From Luidia sarsii (taxonomy: Eukaryota > Echinodermata > Asteroidea > Paxillosida > Luidiidae), in NCBI GenBank assembly GCA_949987565.1, contig OX465110.1, positions 15,974,394 to 16,038,393 on the forward strand: a DNA stretch of 64,000 nucleotides, in the 5' to 3' direction. Position 1 is the stretch's first letter. Every line of letters begins with the position of its first letter. This document shows positions 20,601 to 32,286 of the stretch, in pieces. The position numbers and the translations under genes are program-made. The notes beneath the pieces are model-generated. The model was not told the origin of the DNA. It worked only from the letters and a program-made list of their open reading frames with translations, and searched no databases.

Positions 20601-23600
20601 GTGACTTTGATCACCCTTTCCACTTAGCATTATTAATATTATCACATTGATTGAAAACAATAATTGCAGCCTACCTACTGACTACAATACCCAAACTAGT
20701 AATAGTATAACAACTGTGAGGGGCTGCTACAAAGATCCAAGCAGGATAAGTGTGTAGTAAAGGGGTCTGCTTGTTGTTTTTTTTCCCACTGGGGTCCTGC
20801 TAGGATTGAAAGGTCAGGTCTTCCAACTCCATGTGCTGCTTGTAAGGGGAATGGGTTAAAAAAAAAACCCCAAAAAACAAAACATAGAAAACAAAATATT
20901 CTTGCATTAGTTTTGTCTTATGAAGGGATTGGTTAAAGGCAATTTGTGGCATAAGACTTGAAGGTTTGCATGGTGGAAATACTAAGTGGGAGTGTGAGGT
21001 TTGCGGTGACACCATGTAGCACTTCTCTATTCAGGAAAGAATGAGTGTGGCTCTGAAAAGAGCCGGTAACTAACAGTTTCAGATAGTTTGTACTCTGCCC
21101 TTCATCATTCTCCTGATGATGGGCAGAGTACCAGAAATGCTGATAAATTGCCTGAGTCTCTTTTCAGAACCACACTCCTTCTTGAAAGAGAAGCGCTACA
21201 TGGTTTCACCGCAATCCTACCACTTACAATTTGTCAGTGGCAGTTTGCCGGAAGAAAGATACTTGAATTAAGGTGGCCCTTGTGAGTTGTGCAGTTGTCC
21301 ACCTTAAAAGTCAGTATCCAAGGCATTGCTATGGTCAGATGATGCATCTTTTCAGAACCACCAATAGTCAAACAACAGAAGAGATTAGTTGTACACGGTG
21401 TTACACTGTCATTGCTCATACCCCTATAGTAATATTCTTGCCTTGCAACCAGATGAGAGGAGTGCAGACTGGTGTCCTTTCTGTGTGATCCCCAAACTGC
21501 TGTAGCTAGGGGTACGACTAATTGCCGCTTCAATCTGAATGAATATGAAGCTTGTGTGATCCCTCGAAATGTAGGGCAGTCCATGGTTAAAATGCCTCTG
21601 GCGTGGCCGGTACCATCACAGTAGCTCAGGTTTAAGAGCACCGGTACGTAAATTTAAACCCCAGGTCTTAGGTTCAAGTCCAGTCAAATTTCCTGTGCTA
21701 TTTTAACAAATTATTGACTTGAAGTAATATACAAACATGTTGCAAACTGCTTACCGACTAAACTTACCAAAATGCACATCTCAAAATGTAGTGGGCCTGA
21801 CGTTTCGATCCCAGGACCTTTCTCAAAGGTCCTGCTTGGATCCTGCTAGGATCGAAACGTCGAGCCCACTAATTTTAGAAAATTTTGACTTGACGGGAAT
21901 CCCTGGTCGTTGACTTTGCAGAGGTAAGCCGTCATTCTTGTGATTCTGAGTTAACAGGTACCGCCCTGATCCGCTTTTGCATTGCAGTGCTCACAGGAGG
22001 ACCCTTGGCACCAGACTCCACCTACGAGTTGGCCGAGTTTACCTTCCACTGGGGCAAGGAGGATGACCGGGGCTCAGAGCACACAGTTAATGGCAAGGCC
22101 TACCCCATGGAGGTAAGCTCCACCCTCCTCTCTCCCCCAAACCCCCATGCACGCCCATCTTAACCCCATGGAGACTAGGGTGCATCTGCGCCCCGTCTCC
22201 ATCCAATTTATCAGCCCCCACATACTCATACCCACCCTATCTGCACTGGCTATTGGAGTCTTTACCTGTGAGTCTGAACCCCAATCCCACCAACTTACTC
22301 ACACACGCCCACACCAACCCTACCTACACTGGGCTGTCCCCATATTCATTTTGGTGCCTTTGGGCCCCCCTGCCAATCCCACCCAACCCATCCACACATA
22401 CCCACATCAACCCTATCTCCACTGGGGTGTTCACATCTTCACTTGGGTGCCTCTGAGCCTCAACCCTACCCAACCTACCCAACCTACTCACACACACCCA
22501 CACCAACCCTACCTACACTGGGCTGTCCCCATATTCATTTTGGTGCCTTTGGGCCCCCCTGCCAATCCCACCCAACCCATCCACACATACCCACATCAAC
22601 CCTATCTCCACTGGGGTGTTCACATCTTCACTTGGGTGCCTCTGAGCCTCAACCCTAGTACCCTACCCAACCTACCCAACCTACTCACACACACCCACAC
22701 CAACCCTACCTACACCGGGCTGTCCCCATATTCATTTTGGTGCCTTTCGGCCCCCCGGCCAATCCCACCCAACCCATCCACACATACCCACATCAACCCT
22801 ATCTCCACTGGGGCGTTCACATCTTCACTTGGGTGCCTCTGAGCCCCAACCCCACCCTACCTACCCACACACACCCACACCAACCCTATCGCCACCGCGC
22901 GCGCCCCGTCCACTGGGTATTTTCAAGTCTACACTGGGCGATTCACATCTTCACTTAAAAAAACCCCTTAGGTTTGCGGTGAAACTATGTAAATTCTCTT
23001 TTGTAAGTAAGTGTGGTTCTGAAAAGAACCGGAGGAACTCAACGTTTCGAACAGTGTACTCTGTTCATCTTCAGGAATCTCCTCGAAACGTCGAGTTCCT
23101 CCGGTTCTTTTTAGAACCACACTTACTCACAAAAGATAATTTACATGGTGTCACCGCAAACCTAATTATCCTGCTATTCTCACCATGCAAACCTTCAAAT
23201 CTCAAATGGGTGCAGTATTGTTAATGATGAATGTACTTAATTATTGTCAGTCTCCATCAAGGGGCAAATTTGTGACCCGGCACAACGACATGAGGAATAT
23301 CCCACCAAAACACTTTTTGAGTAAACAACGCCTGAAGTTAAAGTATCTTCACAATTCGATTACAAATCAATTTTCTTTCTTTTTTATTTTCGGAAATTTT
23401 AAATATTAGAGGATATTATATTTTGATATCATTTCAAATCTAATGGTATACTCTTTCACATCATTAGAAAACCTCAAAATCTCAAAGGTGGGGTTATTCC
23501 TCATTATGCTGTGCCGGGTCACATTTTGACTTTGGTTTTGAAAGGACTGAGCACATTCAAGAAAGGCCCGAATTCAATCCAATGAAATGCAAAAAAAGTG

Positions 23601-25551
23601 GCAAACACCTTTCTGACGGAGATAAACTTTGCTCTCCCATAAAAAAAGTTTGATGCGTTTATTTCCCCGACAAAGCTCACATGAAAATATTCTCCAGACT
23701 TCTGGTAAGACCTTTCCATGTTAATGATGTGATAAAGTTGTCTTTGGACGAAACCAATCATTCGAGCAGTTGTAAGAGCTGTGGGTCGGGATTTTTTTCC
23801 GTAGGTAAACGAGTTCATTATTCATGATTACATGAATTATTCATGAATTATTCATTTTCCCCCGGACTTAAAACTAATTTATTCATGAAGAGTTTTGACT
23901 GGCTTAACTAGCCTGTGAAAAAAAACCCGCAGGATTCGCCCGTTAAACTTGAATAGCGCCCTCTGCTGTTTAATTTGGTCCATGATACGTTGCCACGACG
24001 CCGCTGCAGAGCCGAGACCATTATCTCTCAATAGCGCCCTCTTGTGGATTAAACTACACGATTGCCGTGCCGCGCGTTGTGTACGCGCTGTGCGTGCCGT
24101 GGTGGAAACAAAATATTCAGACGCAGTTGAAAATAGACATTCATCGTTCAGAATAACATTGTCTTTGTTTGATGAAAAATTGAAAGAAGTTAGTTATCCA
24201 CCGAAACAGTTGCTCTCGAAAATCTCGGGGGGAAAAAAACCCGTCAACAAAAACAACAACAGCAACATTTTCAGATGCCTGCGTGCATGTCGGTTACAAG
24301 AAATCCCCACAAAAGCTTTCAGTAGGCCTATAAAAAAAAACCCGACTTGATCGTTACCAACGGGCCCTGACGTCCGAAGTCCCCACTGGCGGTCATTGCT
24401 TTACGCGTGATGGGGATTATTTTGAGATTAGAGGGAGAGAAGGAACCGCGTAAGGTGAGATGACGCTCACAGCGTCCGAGATCGCTGTAATTAAATCCCA
24501 CAATCGCACCCTCTCGGCGTGGACTTTCTCCCCCCCCTCACTTTCTATTCGAGTGGATATGTCCTTGTTCTCAGTGTCGCTACACCCTAAGCCAGTAATT
24601 ACTCATTAGATAAAAAAAAAACCTATCCATTAGATCCCGCTGTAACGATGTCATCCATGGGTCTGTACTAAGCGATACACGATTCGGGTGCGGGTCGGTT
24701 TTTTTTTTGGGGGGGGGGGGGGCGAAGGGCGTCTCGTTTTCTCTGGTTTAAAGTGCTTCTCACCTCCACGGTCAATCCCTACAAAATGGCTTCAAGGGCC
24801 CTATAAACTGGCCTATTAATTCTTTTTCCATTTTTCTTATATATATCTCGTCCCCTTTATTTCGTTGGCTCTCTCTTTCCTTCTCTCTCTCTCTTTCCAT
24901 AAATTGAGGGGAAGCCGAATACTGGCTGCCCTAAGGACAACAAGTGCAAGTCAGTGGCACAACATGTAATATTTACTGTCCGTTCATATTATGATTCCTG
25001 GGCGCGCTTGCCTTGCCCCCCTCTCCCCCCTCTCCTCCCCCACCCCACCCCCCATCGTACACTTGTAGATCTAATTGGAACACAAGACAAGGCAGTGTTT
25101 TAATATTGTGCCGGGCAGTGGGGGGAGAGAAGGAGAAGGGGAGAGGAGGGTAAGGGAGGAGGAGGGTAGGGGGGTTGCTCGCTGATAGTTCCAGGCGTGG
25201 CTGCAGGGACACACGGCCAGTCGGTTATTGAATACTGCTCGGATCGAAGGCAAGCGGAGCTCTGTAATTTCTCCCCCGTTGCTCCCGGGCCAGAGTCGGC
25301 GGAAAATATAAGTTATTAAAAAAACGGAGCTGGTGAGAAGTCAGTGGCTTCGCTGGCCACTTGGAAATGAGACATAGGGAGGGAGCGAGACAGAGGAGAC
25401 ACTGTGAGAGAGACAGTAAGAGGCACACATAAAGAGAGAGAGAGAGGGAGGGAGGGGGGGCAAGGCAGAGAGACAGACAGCGAGATAGACAGAGAGAAGC
25501 AGTCGGAGGCAGAGTCCGAGACAGAGCGAAGCAGAGAGAGGCAGAAAGGAG

Positions 25552-25592
<41 letters not shown>

Positions 25593-28500
25593 AAGAGGGA
25601 GGGAGGGAGAGGGCAATGCAGAGAGACAGAGAAGCATAGAGGCAGAGAGACATAGATATACAGAGAGAAGCAGTGGGAGGCAGAGACAGAGAGATCGAAG
25701 TAGAGAGGGGCAGAAAGAGATAAGAGTGGGGAAGAGAGAGATAGGGGGAGAGAGAGAGGAAGAGAGAGGGAGAGGGCAATGCAGAGACAGAGAGAAGCAG
25801 AGAGGTAGAGACACATAGTCAGAGATATACATAGAGAAGCAGTGGGAGGCACAGACAGATAGGGCGAAGCAGAGAGGGGCAGAAAGGGGCAGAGGCAGAG
25901 ACAGAACGAGGCATAGATAGAGTGGGGAAGAGAGAGAGAGATAGGGGAGAGATTGACAGAGAGCGGTGCGGAGAGAGAGAGACAGGGAGACAGAGATGGA
26001 CATACGGAGAGAGGCAGAGGACGACACTGAGAGATAGAGAGAGAAACAGTGACAGCCAGACAGACAGAGATACACATACACAGGAAGCGGGGGGGGGGGA
26101 GATACAAAGAGTCAGAGAGAAAGACAGATAGTAGTGAGAGAGACAGAGACATACAAAAGCCTAGCCCCAGAGAGAAACCAAAATGACAGATAGATGGATA
26201 GAAACAGCTACATAGAGACATAGAGAGAACGAGTTACCGAGGGGAAGGGAAGGGGAGGGGGAAGGAGTGAGAGGGAGAGGCCAAAACGACGGAAAATGGG
26301 GGCGAATCTTTATACAGTGGTATGGCCAGGAATTGAGTTACTTCATTTTCTTGCCGGCGAATGTGATTGTGCCTGGAATTATCGTGACTCTTGGCCGGGG
26401 CATCTCCCGGGGCAAACAACAGACTGTTACAAGCACACGGGCGAGGGGAAGCAGGGGGAACAGACGCTGCCACGGCCACGGTTTCCCAGTCGTAGGCCCT
26501 CCCTCTCTCTTCCTTTGCCTTCCAGATAAAGTACGCCACGGGTTCACTGAATTCTTATTATTCTTCACACCCTTCCCCTTCCCCCCTTCTCAGTCAGTCT
26601 TTGGAATTTGACGTGCCACCCTTTTTGTACGCACACAGTATGTGTATATAGAATTACTGGCTTGGTGGTATTTTATATGAACATGATTGAGTTGGCGATC
26701 GATCGCCTGCCCCACTTTCGTGTCGGCTGTTGCCTTACCTTGCCTCATCGGTCGACCCCGTATTGGAGGTCACGGTGGTGATGTGCGTGCCCGTATTGTG
26801 GTGATAGCGAGGGGATTGAGCTGTGGCGTTGCAGGATGGGGTTATGTTGATGTATTAGCGGCACTTGAGTGTTGTGTTAATCTGACCGAGCATCCAACCA
26901 ATCGCATTAAGCAAGCAGTCATGCCGCCGAGCGTGTTAGCATTAAAGCAAGCAAGCATCAAAGCAAGCAAGCATCAAAGCAAGCAAGCATCAAAGCAAGC
27001 AAGCATCAAAGCAAGCAAGCAAGCATTAAAGCAAGCAAGCAAGCATTAAATCAAGCAAGCATCAAAACAAGCAAACAGGCATTAAAGCAACCAAGCATCA
27101 AAGCAAGCAAGCATTAAAGCAAGCAAGCAAGCATTAAAGCAAGCAAGCATCAAAACAAGCAATCAGGTATTAAAGCAAGCAAGCATCAAAGCAAGCAAAC
27201 ATCAAAGCAAGCAAGCAAGCAAGCATCAAAGCAAGCAAGCATTAAAACAAGCAAGCAAGCATCAAAGCAAGCAAGCAAGCATTAAAGCAAGCAAGCAAGT
27301 ATCAAAGCAAGCAAGAATCAAAGCAAGCAAGCATTAAAGCAATCAAGCATTAAAGCAAGCAAGCAAACATCAAAGCAAGCAAGCAAACATCAAAGCAAGC
27401 AAGCAACTTAAGCAAGCATCAAAGCAAGCAAGCAATCATTAAAGCAAGCAAGCATCAAAGCAAGCAAACAAGCATTAAAGCAAGCAAGCAAGCAAGCAAG
27501 CATCAAAGCAAGCAAACAAGCATTAAAGCAAGCAAGCAAGCATCAAAGCAAGCAAGCATTAAAGCAAGCAAGCATTAAAGCAAGCAAGCATCAAAGCAAG
27601 CAAGCATCAAAACAAGCAAGCATTAAAGCAAGCAAGCATTAAAGCAAGCAAGCATTAAAGCAAGCAAGCAAGCATCAAAGCAAGCAAGCATCAAAACAAG
27701 CAAGCATAAAAGCAAGCAAGCATCAAAGCAAGCAACAATCAAAGCAAGCAACAATCAAAGCAAGCAAGCATTAATGCAAGCAACAATCAAAGCAAGTAAG
27801 TATCAAGGCAAGCGAGCATGCAATAAAGCCATCAATCAATCCAGCCATCAGACAAGCATGCAAGCAGACAAGTATGCAAGTAGACAAGCATGCAAGCAAC
27901 CAAGCATGCGAGAAAGCAAACATGCGAGAAAGCAATCAAGTAAGCAGTCAATAGAAACAAAACCTGAGGCCAAACCAAACACAGGTGGGAATGCACCATT
28001 GGATAATACTTTTGCTTGCACTGAACAGTAAAATATTAATTCAAACGCATAATGGTATATGGGTACCGTTACTCTTACATTTATCTACACCCTTACATGT
28101 TTGCCGGGCCTGTGAACTGAAATGCAAGTGTTCGGTTTTACGGTAGAATTTAACGTATGACTAGTGCTGTGTGGCTACAGACAGCACATGTAAGCATAGA
28201 TTAGTCTCTCCAAGTCTCTTCACTCGCTATGGTGTGAAAGGCATTTAACTGTACTGCCCATTTAGAACGCGCAGATGCCTCCCGCCTGTAATTAACAGTG
28301 AACGGATACCGCACGTATCGTGGCAGGTCGTAACGCATGCCCAAAGTCAATGGCACCACATTTTAAAAGGTTTAGATACATTCCATTGTATTATGATACA
28401 CATCCCAAACCCCTAACCTCGTGCAGTCCCAATGAGGTATTTTACGAGCCTAGCCCTAAATTTCCCGAATCACTTAGTTTCAAGACAACATTTGCCTTTT

Positions 28501-31500
28501 CCCCTTTCCCCGCCTAAAGTGGCTTCCATTTGCAATCGCTCTAAAAATGGGCCTGGAGTCGCCATCGTTTTGACTCGGTCGTTTGACATCCCAGCAAGCT
28601 GGGAGTTTAGGGAAGGGGGATGGCTGGGGGTGTTAATGGCGTGCGGTAATGCGCAAATTCTCCACAACAGCGCTCCCATTTTTTTGGGCCCCACACGCCC
28701 CTTTCCTTGTCGCCTCTCCTACAGCCTCCACAGAGTAAGGGAGAGCTGGGGGAGATGTTACGACAGGCAAAACGATCGTAGATCGTGGTTATAGGGCCCT
28801 GCCCGTGATAGACTGATGCGGGCTCTTGGTATGACAGTCCAGGGCCCCTCGTTTTCCCCTTGACCACGGTGCGTTCTGCGGTGCAGACAGTCTCCCTCTC
28901 CGCGCCATATTTAGTGGTGCGCCATCACAAGCGATGGCCGCTCTGCCAGCCCGCTCGTACCGGGTTTTCCGTCTCGGTCTCGGATTGGGATGAATCGGAA
29001 GGTCCTCCGAAGGGACGCCTTTTTGAGTGATGAGCAATGATCTCCTGGTTTTCACTTTCTGGGGGGATTTTTTTTTCAGGTTCGATTTCCTTCATGTCTG
29101 CTACGTGGTGGAAATAATTGCGAATGTTCCGGTTGATGGGTAAGGCCTCTTGTCAAAAAGATCATCGGTTAGGTATCAGATGATTTGACCCGTCCGATGT
29201 CGTTTCCACCGGATTGCCATCGTGTATTTTCACCCCCGAGTCCAGTACAATCGGCTTTCTACCGGGGGTAATTTTATCGGTCGGATGAATTCAACCGGCG
29301 CTCAACCGATGGTCTTTTTGACAAGAGACCTTATACAGTTTTTTTTTTTTAATTGGAGAAGAGAACGTATCCATGTCTGAGTTCAGCGTCTGTCATTTTC
29401 CGTCTGTAATTTTTTGTCTTTCGGTGAGACGGTTCAGCGCGCTGGGGGCTGGTGTGCGGGAAACGACGGGTGCCTTTTGGCGCTCATAATTATTATAGGG
29501 CCTATACCGAAGCCTATAAGCCAAGCATTGGGTATAGGCTGTCTCTGTTCGGCTCAGTGCCATGGAAATGTGTTCACTTGATCAGCCAGTCTAACTCGTA
29601 ACACAGCTGAGATTGCAAGGTCCAGCCCCGGCCGAAAAGTATTACCGTAGTCCATGGGTCCGTGCAATAGACCGATTGTGCGTTGTCATCGCGTGACTTA
29701 CAGCGTGTATTCCGGTATAAGGTCTCGGGTACAAACTCCAGAATGTTCGTCGTAGATGTTGAGGAAGGAAAGCCTCAATCGAACAAACAAGTGCAATAGA
29801 TCGGTTGCACCGCCAGCCATCTTTGGGGCCTCGTAGTGTTATTAAAATTCAGTGACAACGCAGGTACAAAGAGTGCACTCTTGCCTATCCAAGAGGAACA
29901 AAGACAAGGCCCCAAAGATGGCCACCGGTGCAAACGATGTATAATCATCATGCACATTACAACAAAGGCACCTTGATAATTATGGGGGCCGCCATGTTGG
30001 TTGATTGTTTGATACCCGTGATAACCTATAAGGGCGCAATCGGTCAGTTCTTGGTTATGGTCACCAAAACGGTATCCACAAATCTCTGTTCGTCTGCATG
30101 CTCTTCTATATATAATGTGCCGATTGGTCGCGCTTTAATCATTCCATGGGACCCCCCCCCCCCCCGCGCAAATCAAATGTGGCGGTCGACTGACCATTGA
30201 AAGGACGAGTTGAACCGTCGCCATGGCGGCTGAAGCGGTTCGGGCAGTTGTAGTGTCATAAAAAGAGGTTCGGTCGGGGCTCCGTGCTGTAAAAAAACCC
30301 GTGTACCAGGAATACTAACTTGCCGAATAATAATAATAAAGTATCTTTTATATAGCGCATTTCGTAACTGAAAGCCTACCTCATTGCGCTTTACATTGCA
30401 GTTATTCTGGTTATAGTACAAACACAATTACAAACATTGACAAAATCTACAAGAAAAATAATGATTACATTAGCTTAGCTTATAAGCTCACTTTGTGTGG
30501 ACCTGTGATGTTTGTTTTAGGTTTGAATAAATAGGTATGTTTTAAGTTTTGTTTTAAATGAGTCCAAATTGGATTCGTCTCGCAAGTACTGTGGTAATGA
30601 GTTCCATAGTTCCGGAGCAATTATTTGAAACGCCCTTCCTCCATAGAGTAACTTGGGCGTTATATGGTTGAACCAATTCTTGGAGAGGGGAAGATCCACA
30701 CAGACAGCGAAAGACTATTACAAGAAGTTTAAACTCAATTCTACACGTGACAGGTAGCCAGTGGAGGTCAAGTAACAGTGGTGAGACATGCTCAAATATT
30801 CCCCTCTTCAACACAAGTCTAGCTGCTGAATTCTGTATCCTCTGCAGCTTTGCAAGATCCTTGTCTGGAAGGCCATATAGTAGGCTGTTGCAGTTGTCCA
30901 AAAGTGATGTTATACAAAGGCATGTATAAGAATTTCAGTCGTAGCTTTGTTGAGGTATGGTCTGATCTTTCCATTTCTTCTTAAAGCCAGAGTGACATTT
31001 CTACAAATCTTGTTAATGTGATCTTGCATGGTAAGATGTTTGTAAATGATGACCCCCAAATCTCTCACTGAGTCAGAAGGTATATATAACTTGTCATAAA
31101 AAGAGGTTCGGTCGGGGCTCCGTGCTGAAAAAAACCCCGTGTACCAGGAATACTAACTTGCCGAATGCAGCATAATAAGGGACCACGGAAATCAGCATTC
31201 TGAATGAGATACAGGTTTTAAACGAAGGCAGAGGTCCATGACGTGTGGATCCCAGCAGGACCTTTCTCAAAGGCAGCAACCTTTTCGGAAAGTAGGTTTA
31301 GAAGGTAGTCGACATTAAAGCAGCCGTCATTGGGAAAGGTCCTGCTAGATTTGTATTTTGGTCATTTTGGTCATTGGTCGAGGTCAAAGAACAGCATCCA
31401 TACACTGTCTGATCCAACATATGCATGAAATAGCACACCTGTGACAATTTCAGCTCATTCCGCCAACCGAGTATCGAGAAAATCGTGAAAACTGCTTCAT

Positions 31501-32140
31501 TTGTTTCCCGAAAATGCACCATTCAACGCCGTACTGTTCCGATAAATAGTTTAGATCTCGGTGAGACGTAAACGATTTCTTTTATCTTTTCTCCCCAAAT
31601 ACAGCATTTTAGGCAGAAATATTTCAGTGGGAGGTTTCTACTATAACCATCTTCAAATTGTATAAGTTTCATGTAAATCTGTGAACATTTTTGTTTTTCG
31701 ATCTTACCAATGTTGTGTAGGGGCTGTAACGATCGGTAATCGGGTATATGCAGTTTGCATACTCTGAGAGAAAAAATAAAAGAACGCACGAATTTTCGGA
31801 AGGGGCGTCGTATAATGGCGTTTGAGTGACACACAAATATGTTGGGAAGGACTGGCGCTGTCGTGTGGGATGCTTCTGTAGGCTTACCCGCCGGCCTGGT
31901 AACCTATAGGGCCTACATCTCACCGCTGTCGCCCGCTTAAAAGGGGCTTCACTCACGCCCGACATCCGATGATCATCTAGGTTCGTCAGTTAAGAGAAAG
32001 ATAGAGAGAGATACAGAGAAAGAGAGAGAGAGATAGAGAAGAGAGAAATATAGATGGAGAAAGAGAGGTAGAGACAGAGAGAGAAAGAGAAAGAAAGGGA
32101 GATACACGTGGAGAGAGAGGTTGGGATAGGTAGATGTTGG

Positions 32141-32190
<50 letters not shown>

Positions 32191-32255
32191 GAGAGATAGA
32201 GAGGGGAGAGAGAGGGAGAGAGAGAAAGAGGGGGGGAGAGAGAGAGAGATTGGGG

Positions 32256-32286
<31 letters not shown>

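Larger units (their letters stand above)
19147..21987. other. CA8 intron 2 (2.8 kb)
   Basis: It holds fold-back elements at 19249-19460, 20453-20625 and 20958-21218, a degraded SINE piece near 20668-20815 and the tRNA-headed SINE at 21610-21880. The rest (about 19480-20440) looks like unique AT-rich sequence. No exon-like signal. Confidence 0.7.

Noticed and set aside
22147..22842. 231-codon open frame after CA8 exon 3
   Set aside because: It is produced by a 189-bp minisatellite whose period is a multiple of three.
25316..26221. 301-codon minus-strand open frame
   Set aside because: It is the complement of the GA-rich tract; no domain or motif, and overlapping frames are equally open.
26687..27049. 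Lysine/glutamine/alanine-rich open frame
   Set aside because: The repetitive part is translation of the AAGCAAGCAT satellite.
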